Positions 27,599 to 34,681 of a stretch of 40,714 bases of DNA are shown here, piece by piece (the first letter of the stretch is position 1; every line of letters begins with the position of its first letter). Source of the stretch: Psychromonas ossibalaenae ATCC BAA-1528 (lineage in GTDB: Bacteria; Pseudomonadota; Gammaproteobacteria; Enterobacterales; Psychromonadaceae); assembly GCF_000381745.1 (NCBI RefSeq), contig NZ_KB907011.1, forward strand, positions 1-40,714. The letters are read 5' to 3'. The notes under the pieces are model-generated. The model did no database searches, had not been told where the DNA came from, and worked only from the letters and a program-made list of their open reading frames with translations. The position numbers and the translations under genes are program-made.

Positions 27599-29190
27599 AA
27601 AGCGCATCACATTTACGACCTGTTCATCAGGAGGTTCAGGAGCAGCAGGCCAATCGTGCGCTGTTTTTATGCCGCCAGTTTATTGATGATAAAGATCAGA
27701 GGGACAGGGAAAAACTGCGTGGAGAGTTTCTTTTATCGGAGATTCTTACTGACTTAGGTGAAGATGAAGAAATTTTACCGGCTGTAGAGTACGGCTGCTG
27801 TAGTTTTTCTGTCAATACTCACTCGGTTGATAAATTACAGATATTGGCAGAATTAAGTAACCGCCGGCATGATGCAGGCTTGTATCAGGAAGCCGCCGAA
27901 GGCTGGTTAAAGGTCGGGGCTTATAGTGCAGAATTAGGTGACGTTAATTATTTCGTACAAGCACTGCTGGGTATCGGTCGGCAGCTGCAGATTATAGGTG
28001 ATCATTGCGGTGCTCTTAAATATTTTTATAAAGCTAAATCCCTTACGCAGAGTATGAGTTCAGCAGTTGTTCGTGCAAGATTAAGCTTTCATCTTATAGC
28101 CAGCTGTATTTCTGTGCACAAATTAGATAAAGCGCAGATATATTTAGATGCCTGTAAACATGATGAGGTTGTATCGGGAACTGCTGAATTTAAAGCGCTT
28201 ACTCATTTGTACCAGGCAATAATTCAGCGTAAAAAAGGTAATATTCGCGAAGCTTTAGCCGCTATCCGTTTAGCCAAAGAACTGGTGACCAAAGGTCTGG
28301 AAAATGGGGTCAGAAATCTGATCCAGCTGGAGTTAGGCTGGTGTTTTATTGCTTCTGATAATGCGCAGAAAGGTATCCGGTTATTAGGAATGCTGCTGGT
28401 TAACAGTGCCGGAAACAGCAGTTTTTTATTAGAATTAAATATCCATGAAGCGTTAAGTGATGCTTATGCCGGTATTGATGATTTTGATAAAGCGTTGGAG
28501 TGTGAGCAGAAAGCGCATCAACTGCACTTGTTGTTAATTAATAAAATATCTGTTGGTAATCTCAACTGTAACTGTTCTCAAAAGCTGGAAAGAATGGAGC
28601 GTCTGCTCACCATTCAGTGTACTCAACAGGAGAATATGCATTTAAAGCAAAAGGTTGAAGGGCACTTTTCGCTTGTTGAACGTCTACAGCAGGATGCATT
28701 TACCGATCCTTTAACACAGGTATTTAACCGCCGCTGGTTAGATGCAGAGCTGCAGAACAGAACGGGAATTTATGCCGCGTTATTAATTGACGCGGACTAT
28801 TTTAAAACAGTGAATGACAATTTTTCACATCAGGTCGGCGATCTGGCTCTAAAACGTTTAGCATCACTGCTGCTGCAGGAAGTGCGCAAAATTGACAGTG
28901 TAATACGTTATGGCGGAGAGGAGTTTCTGGTATTGCTGACCGAAACCTCAGTATTAAAAGTTTCTCTTCTGGCAGAGCGGTTACGCGATTGTATTGAATC
29001 AGCTGACTGGATGGATCTGCTCCCGGGACGTCCTTTGACGATAAGTATCGGAGGCGCTGTTAAATCTATTGATGAGTCTGGAGATATGTTGTTAAAGCGT
29101 GCCGACAGTGCCCTGTATCAGGCAAAGGAGCAGGGCAGAAACCTTTTTTGTTTCAATGAAGGGCCCGCCGACTGCGATATATTGTCATGA
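27595..29190 (+). CDS. TPR-GGDEF diguanylate cyclase, apparently active, with I-site
   Basis: The product should make cyclic di-GMP from two GTP in the cytoplasm. Residues about 1-320 are TPR-like helical repeats (DKALECEQKAHQLH is a clear one). A coiled-coil stretch at about 325-360 leads into the GGDEF domain. That domain starts with DPLTQVFNRRWLD, carries the metal-binding DADYFKTVND, and has the active-site GGEEF at residues 440-444. RKID at 431-434 is the product-inhibition I-site, five residues before GGEEF as required. Near the end are TISIGGAV and ADSALYQAKEQGRN, both typical. There is no membrane segment, so the TPR part is probably the sensing or docking module. It is coupled by a 4-bp ATGA overlap to the upstream TPR protein, which looks like an inactive relative. 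The next gene converges after 27 bp. Confidence 0.88.
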   Translation: MKSASHLRPVHQEVQEQQANRALFLCRQFIDDKDQRDREKLRGEFLLSEILTDLGEDEEILPAVEYGCCSFSVNTHSVDKLQILAELSNRRHDAGLYQEAAEGWLKVGAYSAELGDVNYFVQALLGIGRQLQIIGDHCGALKYFYKAKSLTQSMSSAVVRARLSFHLIASCISVHKLDKAQIYLDACKHDEVVSGTAEFKALTHLYQAIIQRKKGNIREALAAIRLAKELVTKGLENGVRNLIQLELGWCFIASDNAQKGIRLLGMLLVNSAGNSSFLLELNIHEALSDAYAGIDDFDKALECEQKAHQLHLLLINKISVGNLNCNCSQKLERMERLLTIQCTQQENMHLKQKVEGHFSLVERLQQDAFTDPLTQVFNRRWLDAELQNRTGIYAALLIDADYFKTVNDNFSHQVGDLALKRLASLLLQEVRKIDSVIRYGGEEFLVLLTETSVLKVSLLAERLRDCIESADWMDLLPGRPLTISIGGAVKSIDESGDMLLKRADSALYQAKEQGRNLFCFNEGPADCDILS

Positions 29191-29217
29191 TAGTGCGCAT
29201 GAGATAATCAGATAAAA

Positions 29218-29694
29218 TCACTTGCTTGCCTGAGAGGGAATGCTGTTTTTATACCGCCCTAGAAAAGGCAGGGGGAAAGCACCGCGCAGATAATATTTAG
29301 CCGCTGTCATACCAATTAACATGCTGGCAAGAAACATCATAATAGTGGATGAGCCTCCTCCCAGACTGGCCATAACCGGTCCGGGGCAAAAACCAGCCAG
29401 TCCCCAGCCTATACCGAAAATAGCTGATCCGGTTATTAATGTCGCGTCAATTTGTTTATTTGATGCCCAGCTTAATTTTTCTCCGTTTAATGCATTGCTG
29501 CGTTTTTTTATCAGTAGATGATAAATAGGTGTAAAAACGGCAAGTGCGCCGCCCATTACAAACATAAGACTAGGATCCCAGTCGCCGCTTATATTTAAAA
29601 AAGCGATTACCTTAGCCGGATCTACCATGCCTGAGATGATCATACCGGATCCAAATAAAGCACCGCAAATCAGTCCAACCAGAATTGTAAACAT
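29218..29694 (-). CDS. YeeE/YedE-family membrane protein, second half (PmpB-like)
   Basis: A 158-residue integral membrane protein with about four hydrophobic segments. The signature Cys103 lies in GLAGFCPGPVMASLGGG, the second conserved motif of YeeE/YedE proteins. Members of this family transport thiosulfate or other sulfur compounds across the inner membrane. Where the transporter is split into two short proteins, as here, they are known as PmpA/PmpB in bigR operons of plant-associated bacteria. The start ATG overlaps the stop of the upstream gene (TAATG), with GGAG 7 nt before it, so the two halves are made together. A serine/lysine-rich tail (RYKNSIPSQASK) ends the protein. The transported substrate is inferred from family and context only. 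Confidence 0.85.
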   Translation of the reverse strand: MFTILVGLICGALFGSGMIISGMVDPAKVIAFLNISGDWDPSLMFVMGGALAVFTPIYHLLIKKRSNALNGEKLSWASNKQIDATLITGSAIFGIGWGLAGFCPGPVMASLGGGSSTIMMFLASMLIGMTAAKYYLRGAFPLPFLGRYKNSIPSQASK

Positions 29695-30116
29695 TATAAA
29701 ACTCCTAAGCGGCTGCGGATAAAAACGACGATAACTGCCGCTGCCATAAATATCAGGGTTGCTGTTATTGAACGTTTCGAAAATCGTCCTAAACCTATGA
29801 TGCCGTGACCACTGGTGCAGCCGTTGCTCAAACGTGTGCCGAACCCAACCAGAAAACCGGCTGCTATGATAGAAAGAACAGGCTGTTTGATCAGCTCAGG
29901 AAGATCGATTGAAAAAGGCTGCAGAATAAACATACTTAATACCATGCCCGTAAGAAAAGCTAAACGCCAGCTGAACTCTTTTTTTTTCCTGGTGAATAAA
30001 CCACTGATAATGCCGCTGATACCAGCTACCTTTCCAGAAAAAAGCATAAGAACTGCCGCTGACAGTCCAAGCAGTGCGCCGCCTGCTAAAGCTGACCAGG
30101 GGGAAAAATTCTCCAT
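29694..30116 (-). CDS. YeeE/YedE-family membrane protein, first half (PmpA-like)
   Basis: A 140-residue integral membrane protein with four hydrophobic segments. It carries the other YeeE/YedE signature, GTRLSNGCTSGHGIIGLGR, with Cys100. Together with the following gene it makes up the two halves that are fused in single-chain thiosulfate transporters of the TsuA type. GGAG lies 6 nt before ATG 30116. The gene starts 31 bp after the ArsR-type regulator on the same strand, with no terminator between, so regulator and both transporter halves form one operon. The conserved Cys residues are thought to relay sulfur compounds through the pore in related proteins. Confidence 0.87.
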   Translation of the reverse strand: MENFSPWSALAGGALLGLSAAVLMLFSGKVAGISGIISGLFTRKKKEFSWRLAFLTGMVLSMFILQPFSIDLPELIKQPVLSIIAAGFLVGFGTRLSNGCTSGHGIIGLGRFSKRSITATLIFMAAAVIVVFIRSRLGVL

Positions 30117-30147
30117 ATATATCTCCGAACTAATAAGGGTAATGTGT

Positions 30148-30453
30148 CTACTCTGTTGGACAAAAAGCCTGCTGCAGAGCGTTTAATAACAGGCTGACCC
30201 GCGAGTCTGCAATGGAATAGAAAACCTGCTGTGATTCTTTTCTGACAGTAACAAGGTTGTTTTTTCTTAAAACGCTTAAATGCTGTGAGAATGCTGATTG
30301 ACTTAATTGTGTGTGTTTACGTAATTCGGTTACGCTCATTTCGCCATCGGATAACAGACATAGCACCACCATCCGGTCTTTATGAGCCATTAATTTCAGT
30401 ATTTCACTTACTTCGCCGGATTTTTCATGTATCAGTGCTAATTTATTTTTCAT
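30148..30453 (-). CDS. ArsR-family repressor of the BigR/SqrR/YgaV persulfide-sensing type
   Basis: A 101-residue winged-helix regulator starting at ATG 30453 (MKNKLALIHEK), chosen because AAGGA lies 6 nt upstream; six more codons are open. The recognition helix is in QLSQSAFSQHLSVLRKNNLV, and the wing in VRKESQQVFYSI. The CxC metal site of ArsR/SmtB is absent. Instead there are two cysteines, Cys32 (MVVLCLLSDGE) and Cys98 (QQAFCPTE), 66 residues apart. That is the same spacing as the redox pair of BigR (42/108) and SqrR (41/107), which form a polysulfide bridge and release DNA when H2S or persulfides rise. E. coli YgaV also ends in a CP motif. It heads the operon with the two YeeE/YedE halves and is divergent from the CoA-disulfide reductase gene. 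The palindrome at 30500-30545 is the likely operator. Confidence 0.85.
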   Translation of the reverse strand: MKNKLALIHEKSGEVSEILKLMAHKDRMVVLCLLSDGEMSVTELRKHTQLSQSAFSQHLSVLRKNNLVTVRKESQQVFYSIADSRVSLLLNALQQAFCPTE

Positions 30454-30499
30454 TGTTATTCCTTGTCTCATTAAGTTGAAGTGTACCTCAGATCGTTAC

Positions 30500-30545
30500 A
30501 TTAGCAAATGGTAATTTAGATAAATATAAATTAGACTTTGCTAAT
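30500..30545. promoter_or_regulatory. 46-bp composite palindrome, likely operator of the divergent sulfur module
   Basis: Two nested inverted repeats share one centre at 30522/30523. ATTAGCAAA (30500-30508) pairs with TTTGCTAAT (30537-30545), and TAATTTA (30512-30518) pairs with TAAATTA (30527-30533). In all 18 of 23 symmetrical positions match. It sits between the ArsR-type gene (start 30453) and the reductase gene (start 30645). One dimer per pair of arms, or two dimers side by side, could bind it. Confidence 0.7.
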
Positions 30546-30560
30546 TCAAATGTTTATTAT
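30531..30560 (+). promoter_or_regulatory. Candidate promoter of the CoA-disulfide reductase gene, overlapping the operator
   Basis: TTAGAC (30531-30536) and TATTAT (30555-30560) are 18 bp apart. The -35 box lies inside the right arm of the palindrome, so a bound repressor would block RNA polymerase. A minus-strand promoter for the regulator is expected on the left side but could not be fixed. Confidence 0.45.
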
Positions 30561-30644
30561 TAATTCATAACGTACTTTAACCTTAAGGCAAAGTACTATT
30601 TTTTATTGTAGTTCTGCATGAATGAAAACATTTCGGAGTAAACA

Positions 30645-32303
30645 ATGGCTAAAAAAGTATTAATTATCGGCGGTGTTGCCGGTGGTGCATCGGCGGCCGC
30701 TCGAGCACGACGTTTAGATGAAAGTGCACAGATTATTGTATTTGAACGAGGTCCGTACATCTCTTTTGCCAACTGTGGTCTTCCGTACCATATAGGCGGC
30801 GAAATTGACTCAAGAGATAAGCTGCTGCTGCAGACGCCGGATAGTTTTAATAACCGTTTTAATGTTGACATTCGGGTGCATAATGAAGTGCTGGCTATCG
30901 ACAAACAAGCTAAAACTATCACTGTTAGAGATACTGTCGCAGAACTAACCTACACCGAGTCATATGACGCCCTGGTATTGAGCCCGGGGGCTGGTCCATT
31001 TGTTCCCCCTATTTCCGGTATAGACAACCATTTAACTCACACTTTACGTAATGTGCCTGATATGGATGCCATTATCAGTTCAATTGAAATCAATAAACCT
31101 GAGCATGCTACGGTATGCGGCGGTGGCTTTATTGGTTTAGAGATGGCTGAGGCACTGCGTTTTCGAGGAATTGCTGTTACGCTCGTTGAGCTTGCACCAC
31201 AAGTGATGGCACCCGTTGATATGGAAATTGCAGCCGTCCTGCATGAAGAACTGCAGTTACAAAAAGTTGAATTAAAGCTGGGCAAAGCACTGCAGGAAAC
31301 AGCCCCCTGTGCACCCGCTGATAAATCTTTAACGTTGAGACTCAACGACGGCTCCACACTGGAAACCAATCTGCTCATTATGGCGGTAGGCGTAAAGCCG
31401 GAAACATCGCTGGCCGAACAAGCTGGCTTAGAAACTGGTGAGTTAGGCGGTATAAAAATAAATGAGTTTATGCAGACCAGTGATGCTTCAATTTTCGCTG
31501 TAGGTGATGCTATTGAAGATCCTGAGTTTGTAACAGGTGATGCAATGTTGGCACCGCTAGCCGGCCCTGCAAATCGTCAAGGACGCTTAGCCGCTAATAA
31601 TATTTTTGGTGCCGCTGAAAGCTATAAAAGGACACAGGGCACTGCAATTTGTAAGGTGTTTGACCTAGCAGTTGCCTCTACCGGCCTCAGCGAAAAAACA
31701 CTGCAGCGTAAAGCCATGCCCTATGAGAAAGTCTATGTACATGCCGCAAGTCATGCGGGTTATTATCCCGGCGCGCATCCGGTGACTTTAAAACTGCTGT
31801 TTAATCCTGAAACAGGTGCTATTTTAGGTGCGCAGGCGGTTGGTAAGGATGGTGTTGATAAACGTATTGATGTTATCTCTGTTGCGCAGCGTGCAGGTTT
31901 AACTGTGTATGATCTGCAGGATTTAGAGTTATGTTACGCACCTCCGTTCGGCTCTGCACGTGATGTGGTTAACCAGGCCGGCCTGGTGGCATCGAATGTA
32001 ATGAAAGGTGATGAAGTTATTTTCCATAGCGAAGAGCTTGAGTCGCTTTCTGATAAGCAGATGCTGGTGGATGTACGTACACAAGCCGAAGTTAGTAATA
32101 TGGGCCTTATTCCGGGGGCATTTAATATTCCGGTGGATGAGCTGCGTGCTAACTTGATCAAGCTTGATAAAAACAAAGAGATATTAATTTACTGCCAGGT
32201 AGGATTACGTGGTCATGTAGCATCACGTTTATTAACTAACTTAGGTTATACAGTGAAAAATTTAAGCGGCGGCTTTAAAACCTGGAAGGCGTTTAATTAT
32301 TAA
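30645..32303 (+). CDS. CoA-disulfide reductase / NAD(P)H:persulfide oxidoreductase with C-terminal rhodanese domain
   Basis: This FAD enzyme reduces CoA disulfide or CoA persulfide with NAD(P)H; the fused rhodanese handles sulfane sulfur. The FAD-binding VLIIGGVAGGASAAARARR is at the N-terminus, followed by the single redox Cys44 in ISFANCGLPYHIGG, typical of CoADR. The NAD-binding CGGGFIGLEMAEALRF lies in the middle, and SIFAVGDAIE is the second FAD contact. The rhodanese domain (about 460-552) has VDVRTQAEV and active Cys517 in YCQVGLRG. Fusions of this layout (CoADR-RHD, Npsr in Shewanella) detoxify or assimilate persulfides, as far as I recall. GGAG lies 6 nt before the start. The gene stands alone between the shared regulatory region and a terminator. 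Its partner genes across the palindrome support a role in reactive sulfur metabolism. Confidence 0.92.
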   Translation: MAKKVLIIGGVAGGASAAARARRLDESAQIIVFERGPYISFANCGLPYHIGGEIDSRDKLLLQTPDSFNNRFNVDIRVHNEVLAIDKQAKTITVRDTVAELTYTESYDALVLSPGAGPFVPPISGIDNHLTHTLRNVPDMDAIISSIEINKPEHATVCGGGFIGLEMAEALRFRGIAVTLVELAPQVMAPVDMEIAAVLHEELQLQKVELKLGKALQETAPCAPADKSLTLRLNDGSTLETNLLIMAVGVKPETSLAEQAGLETGELGGIKINEFMQTSDASIFAVGDAIEDPEFVTGDAMLAPLAGPANRQGRLAANNIFGAAESYKRTQGTAICKVFDLAVASTGLSEKTLQRKAMPYEKVYVHAASHAGYYPGAHPVTLKLLFNPETGAILGAQAVGKDGVDKRIDVISVAQRAGLTVYDLQDLELCYAPPFGSARDVVNQAGLVASNVMKGDEVIFHSEELESLSDKQMLVDVRTQAEVSNMGLIPGAFNIPVDELRANLIKLDKNKEILIYCQVGLRGHVASRLLTNLGYTVKNLSGGFKTWKAFNY

Positions 32304-32321
32304 CTGCTGTCAGCTATGGAT

Positions 32322-32347
32322 AAAAGGGAAGCATTGCTTCCCTTTTT
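32322..32347 (+). terminator. Rho-independent terminator after the CoA-disulfide reductase gene
   Basis: AAAAGGGAAGC (32322-32332) and GCTTCCCTTTT (32336-32346) form an 11-bp stem with loop ATT, and the T tract runs to 32347. It is symmetric enough to serve the convergent minus-strand gene as well. Confidence 0.85.
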
Positions 32348-32405
32348 AGTTGTTATACAATTTCATTCAAAAAAGTACTTTATAGCTGTTTTCAAACTTT
32401 AGGTG

Positions 32406-33152
32406 TTAGAAGAATACTTTATAGTTGAACCATACAGATGTCTCTGAATCCATCTCTGTTTTTTTAGAGCTGCTTTCAATGCTGCCTGTCGTAGTATCAA
32501 ACTTAACTTGTCCCCAGCGCTTGCCATCAGCAGAGAATGGTGTAGAAACCATTAATGTTGTTTTTACTGTACTAACTTCTAGATCACCACCAAGGTAAGT
32601 TAGCTCAGGGTAGGCTGCGAGAAATGTGCCGTCTTCACCGGTTTTCCATACGGCGTAAAGCGCAGCTGAACCGCCTGTAATACTGCTATCATCGACGCCA
32701 TAGCTGCGGGCAAAATCTTCGTCGTATTCACCGGCTAGAACAGCACCGCGGGCAAAGAATGTCAATGAATCAGCAGGGGTACGAATCATGGCAATACCAC
32801 CTAGAGCCGCACTGGTAAACATATCATTGTCAATTATATCAAGTGATGCAGCGATACGAGGTGTCGTCGCATTGTCAAAGCTAAATACATGGAAATATTG
32901 AAGACGGGCATCTTGATAAGCTCCGTCTCTATCCATCGTCCCCTCTAATAACGTCATCGCTGTCTGACCATTGTCAAATGCGTAAGATAATGAGCCCGTT
33001 AATTTAACATCGCCTTTGTTGCTTAAGCCTACAATCGCAGTACTGCTTGCACGTGTCATATCCGAGGCATCAAAATCTTGCTCTTCAGCCATAGCTAATG
33101 GTGTTACCATGCTGACAGCCAGTGCTGTACCAATAATTTTTTTAAATGTCAT
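32406..33152 (-). CDS. Exported protein of unknown function, probable small outer-membrane beta-barrel
   Basis: No named family recognised. The 248-residue protein starts with a clear signal peptide (MTFKKIIGTALAVSMVTPLAMA, cut before EEQDF). The rest alternates hydrophobic and polar residues in stretches of 8-12 residues, separated by Asp/Gly/Ser-rich turns, and the last residue is Phe (VWFNYKVFF). A terminal aromatic after an amphipathic strand is the usual outer-membrane insertion signal. About 8-10 strands would fit the length. It has few cysteines or lysines in the strands, and many Asp, as in marine outer-membrane proteins. A weak GAG precedes the ATG. It lies 168 bp downstream of the serine hydrolase gene on the same strand and may share its regulation; no terminator is obvious between them. 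Confidence 0.6.
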   Translation of the reverse strand: MTFKKIIGTALAVSMVTPLAMAEEQDFDASDMTRASSTAIVGLSNKGDVKLTGSLSYAFDNGQTAMTLLEGTMDRDGAYQDARLQYFHVFSFDNATTPRIAASLDIIDNDMFTSAALGGIAMIRTPADSLTFFARGAVLAGEYDEDFARSYGVDDSSITGGSAALYAVWKTGEDGTFLAAYPELTYLGGDLEVSTVKTTLMVSTPFSADGKRWGQVKFDTTTGSIESSSKKTEMDSETSVWFNYKVFF

Positions 33153-33320
33153 TATATACTCGATGAATAGTGTAGTAATTGTTTAGAATAAAATTTAGCT
33201 GTTTATTCATCACCACGGGGCTTTCATAGTGAAATCTTTTATGATGTAAATAAACTGCCGTTACAAAGATCTACCCGCTATCAGGGATGCTGTTAGCAGG
33301 CATTGATAATGAGGGGTAAC

Positions 33321-34538
33321 CTATTTCATATCTTTTATGAAACCGCGCATGTAACCAGCAACATTGTGATTTTCAACACGGTTACTGAACCATACCGCTA
33401 CTGTATTTTTGTCTGGAGAAACGTATAAACCTTGACCACGCATACCGCCTTTATAAAGATCCCCATCTTTAAATACGGCGTCAAACTGATAGCTGCCGCC
33501 AATTGGTTCATCAGGGAACATACCAATAAAGCCAGTGTGTGCAGGGCTCTCTTTATAAATGCCAGGCTTAACTGATTGTTGAATATGCTTCACTATAGAG
33601 TCTGGGACTATCTGCTCTTTAGCTGTCGCTGACCATGAGTCGGTGAATAGCATTGCAAAACGAGCCATGTCTTCGATGTTAGAGTTAAATAACCCGTGTG
33701 CGACTTCATAGCCGTCAGGTGTCAATGTGAAGTAAGAATCGCCTGTCATACCGGCCTTTGCCCAGACTCTTTCTTCAAATACTTCTGAGAACGTTTTGTT
33801 TTCGACCGTTGATACTAGTAGTGCCAGCATCTGAGTATTAGCCGAGCTGTATTCAAATGCCTGGCCCGGTGCTTTGGCTTTAGGGATATTGATTAATGTG
33901 TCGTAATAATCTTTCGCTTCACCCGTTTCTGCTAACATCATCTTGGTGATCCAGGAATTTGGATTCGCACGGGCGGCATCGTTCTCTTCGTGATCCATAC
34001 CTGACTGCATGTTAAGTACGTCAATGACTGCAACATCTCCCCAGTCTTTGCCTGTTAATGCTGGAATGTAGGTTTTTAGTGGTTTGCTGACATCTATTTT
34101 ACCTTCTGCTTCCAGCATCGCGACTAGTAGACCAGCGGTAGGTTTTGCGTTACTCATCCATACATGCTTAGTATTAGCTGGAATGTTGTATTTTTCGAAA
34201 ATGACCTTACCGTCTTGAACGATCATCATTGAATTTAAAGAGGGATTTTCACCATTAAATAGATCGTTTAATTTTGTATCGTTAAATGTCGCGTTGTATA
34301 CCAGGTCTGAATTGATATATGCTCGCTCAAGCGGCAGGGCAACACCTGCTTTTTTTACCGATGCAGTTGGTAATACTTGATCAAGGTTTTCCCAATACCA
34401 AGATGCTTGTTCGCTTGGGTACATGAAACTGACCATGCCAAAATCTTCAACATATTTTTGACGTTCTTCCGTCGTGATAGCTGCTGCATTTGCGCTGCTG
34501 AAGGCTACTACAGCTGCGATTAAAGACTTTTTAAACAT
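33321..34538 (-). CDS. Exported SxxK serine hydrolase (beta-lactamase class C / esterase family)
   Basis: The protein has 405 residues, with a signal peptide of about 18 residues (MFKKSLIAAVVAFSSANA). It belongs to the penicillin-binding-protein-like serine hydrolases that include class C beta-lactamases, EstB esterases and 6-aminohexanoate-dimer hydrolase. The nucleophile motif is S129-N-A-K132 (WMSNAKPTAG). The second catalytic element is Tyr230 in EYSSAN. The third motif (normally KTG or HxG) is probably GGMRGQGLYVSP near residue 365. The NMQSGMDHEEND stretch is also typical of the NylB/EstB branch. The substrate cannot be told from sequence; a true beta-lactamase seems unlikely because the motifs are variant. 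GGAG lies 6 nt before the ATG. It follows an AraC-type regulator on the same strand, with a palindrome between them. Confidence 0.8.
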   Translation of the reverse strand: MFKKSLIAAVVAFSSANAAAITTEERQKYVEDFGMVSFMYPSEQASWYWENLDQVLPTASVKKAGVALPLERAYINSDLVYNATFNDTKLNDLFNGENPSLNSMMIVQDGKVIFEKYNIPANTKHVWMSNAKPTAGLLVAMLEAEGKIDVSKPLKTYIPALTGKDWGDVAVIDVLNMQSGMDHEENDAARANPNSWITKMMLAETGEAKDYYDTLINIPKAKAPGQAFEYSSANTQMLALLVSTVENKTFSEVFEERVWAKAGMTGDSYFTLTPDGYEVAHGLFNSNIEDMARFAMLFTDSWSATAKEQIVPDSIVKHIQQSVKPGIYKESPAHTGFIGMFPDEPIGGSYQFDAVFKDGDLYKGGMRGQGLYVSPDKNTVAVWFSNRVENHNVAGYMRGFIKDMK

Positions 34539-34588
34539 TGGTAACTCCTGATGTTGTTAGGGATGTTTTTTTGTATTCAGGAATCTTA

Positions 34589-34617
34589 AGGGAGATGATA
34601 GGTAAACTCCCTATCAT
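34589..34617. promoter_or_regulatory. Overlapping inverted repeats between araC-type and serine hydrolase genes
   Basis: ATGATAGG (34595-34602) and CCTATCAT (34610-34617) form a perfect 8-bp inverted repeat with a 7-bp spacer. Overlapping it, AGGGAG (34589-34594) and CTCCCT (34607-34612) form a second one. The site lies 50-80 bp upstream of the serine hydrolase start, where an activator or operator site is expected. The same bases could also fold in RNA. Confidence 0.45.
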
Positions 34618-34681
34618 TTTCTGACATTATTTTTTCAATGAGTTGTATGTTTAACTAGGTGTCGTAGAGGGAGAATGGTGT

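Noticed and set aside
29815..30186. 123-codon open frame on the plus strand
   Set aside because: Antisense to the YeeE/YedE first half, which has clear motifs and a good ribosome-binding site.
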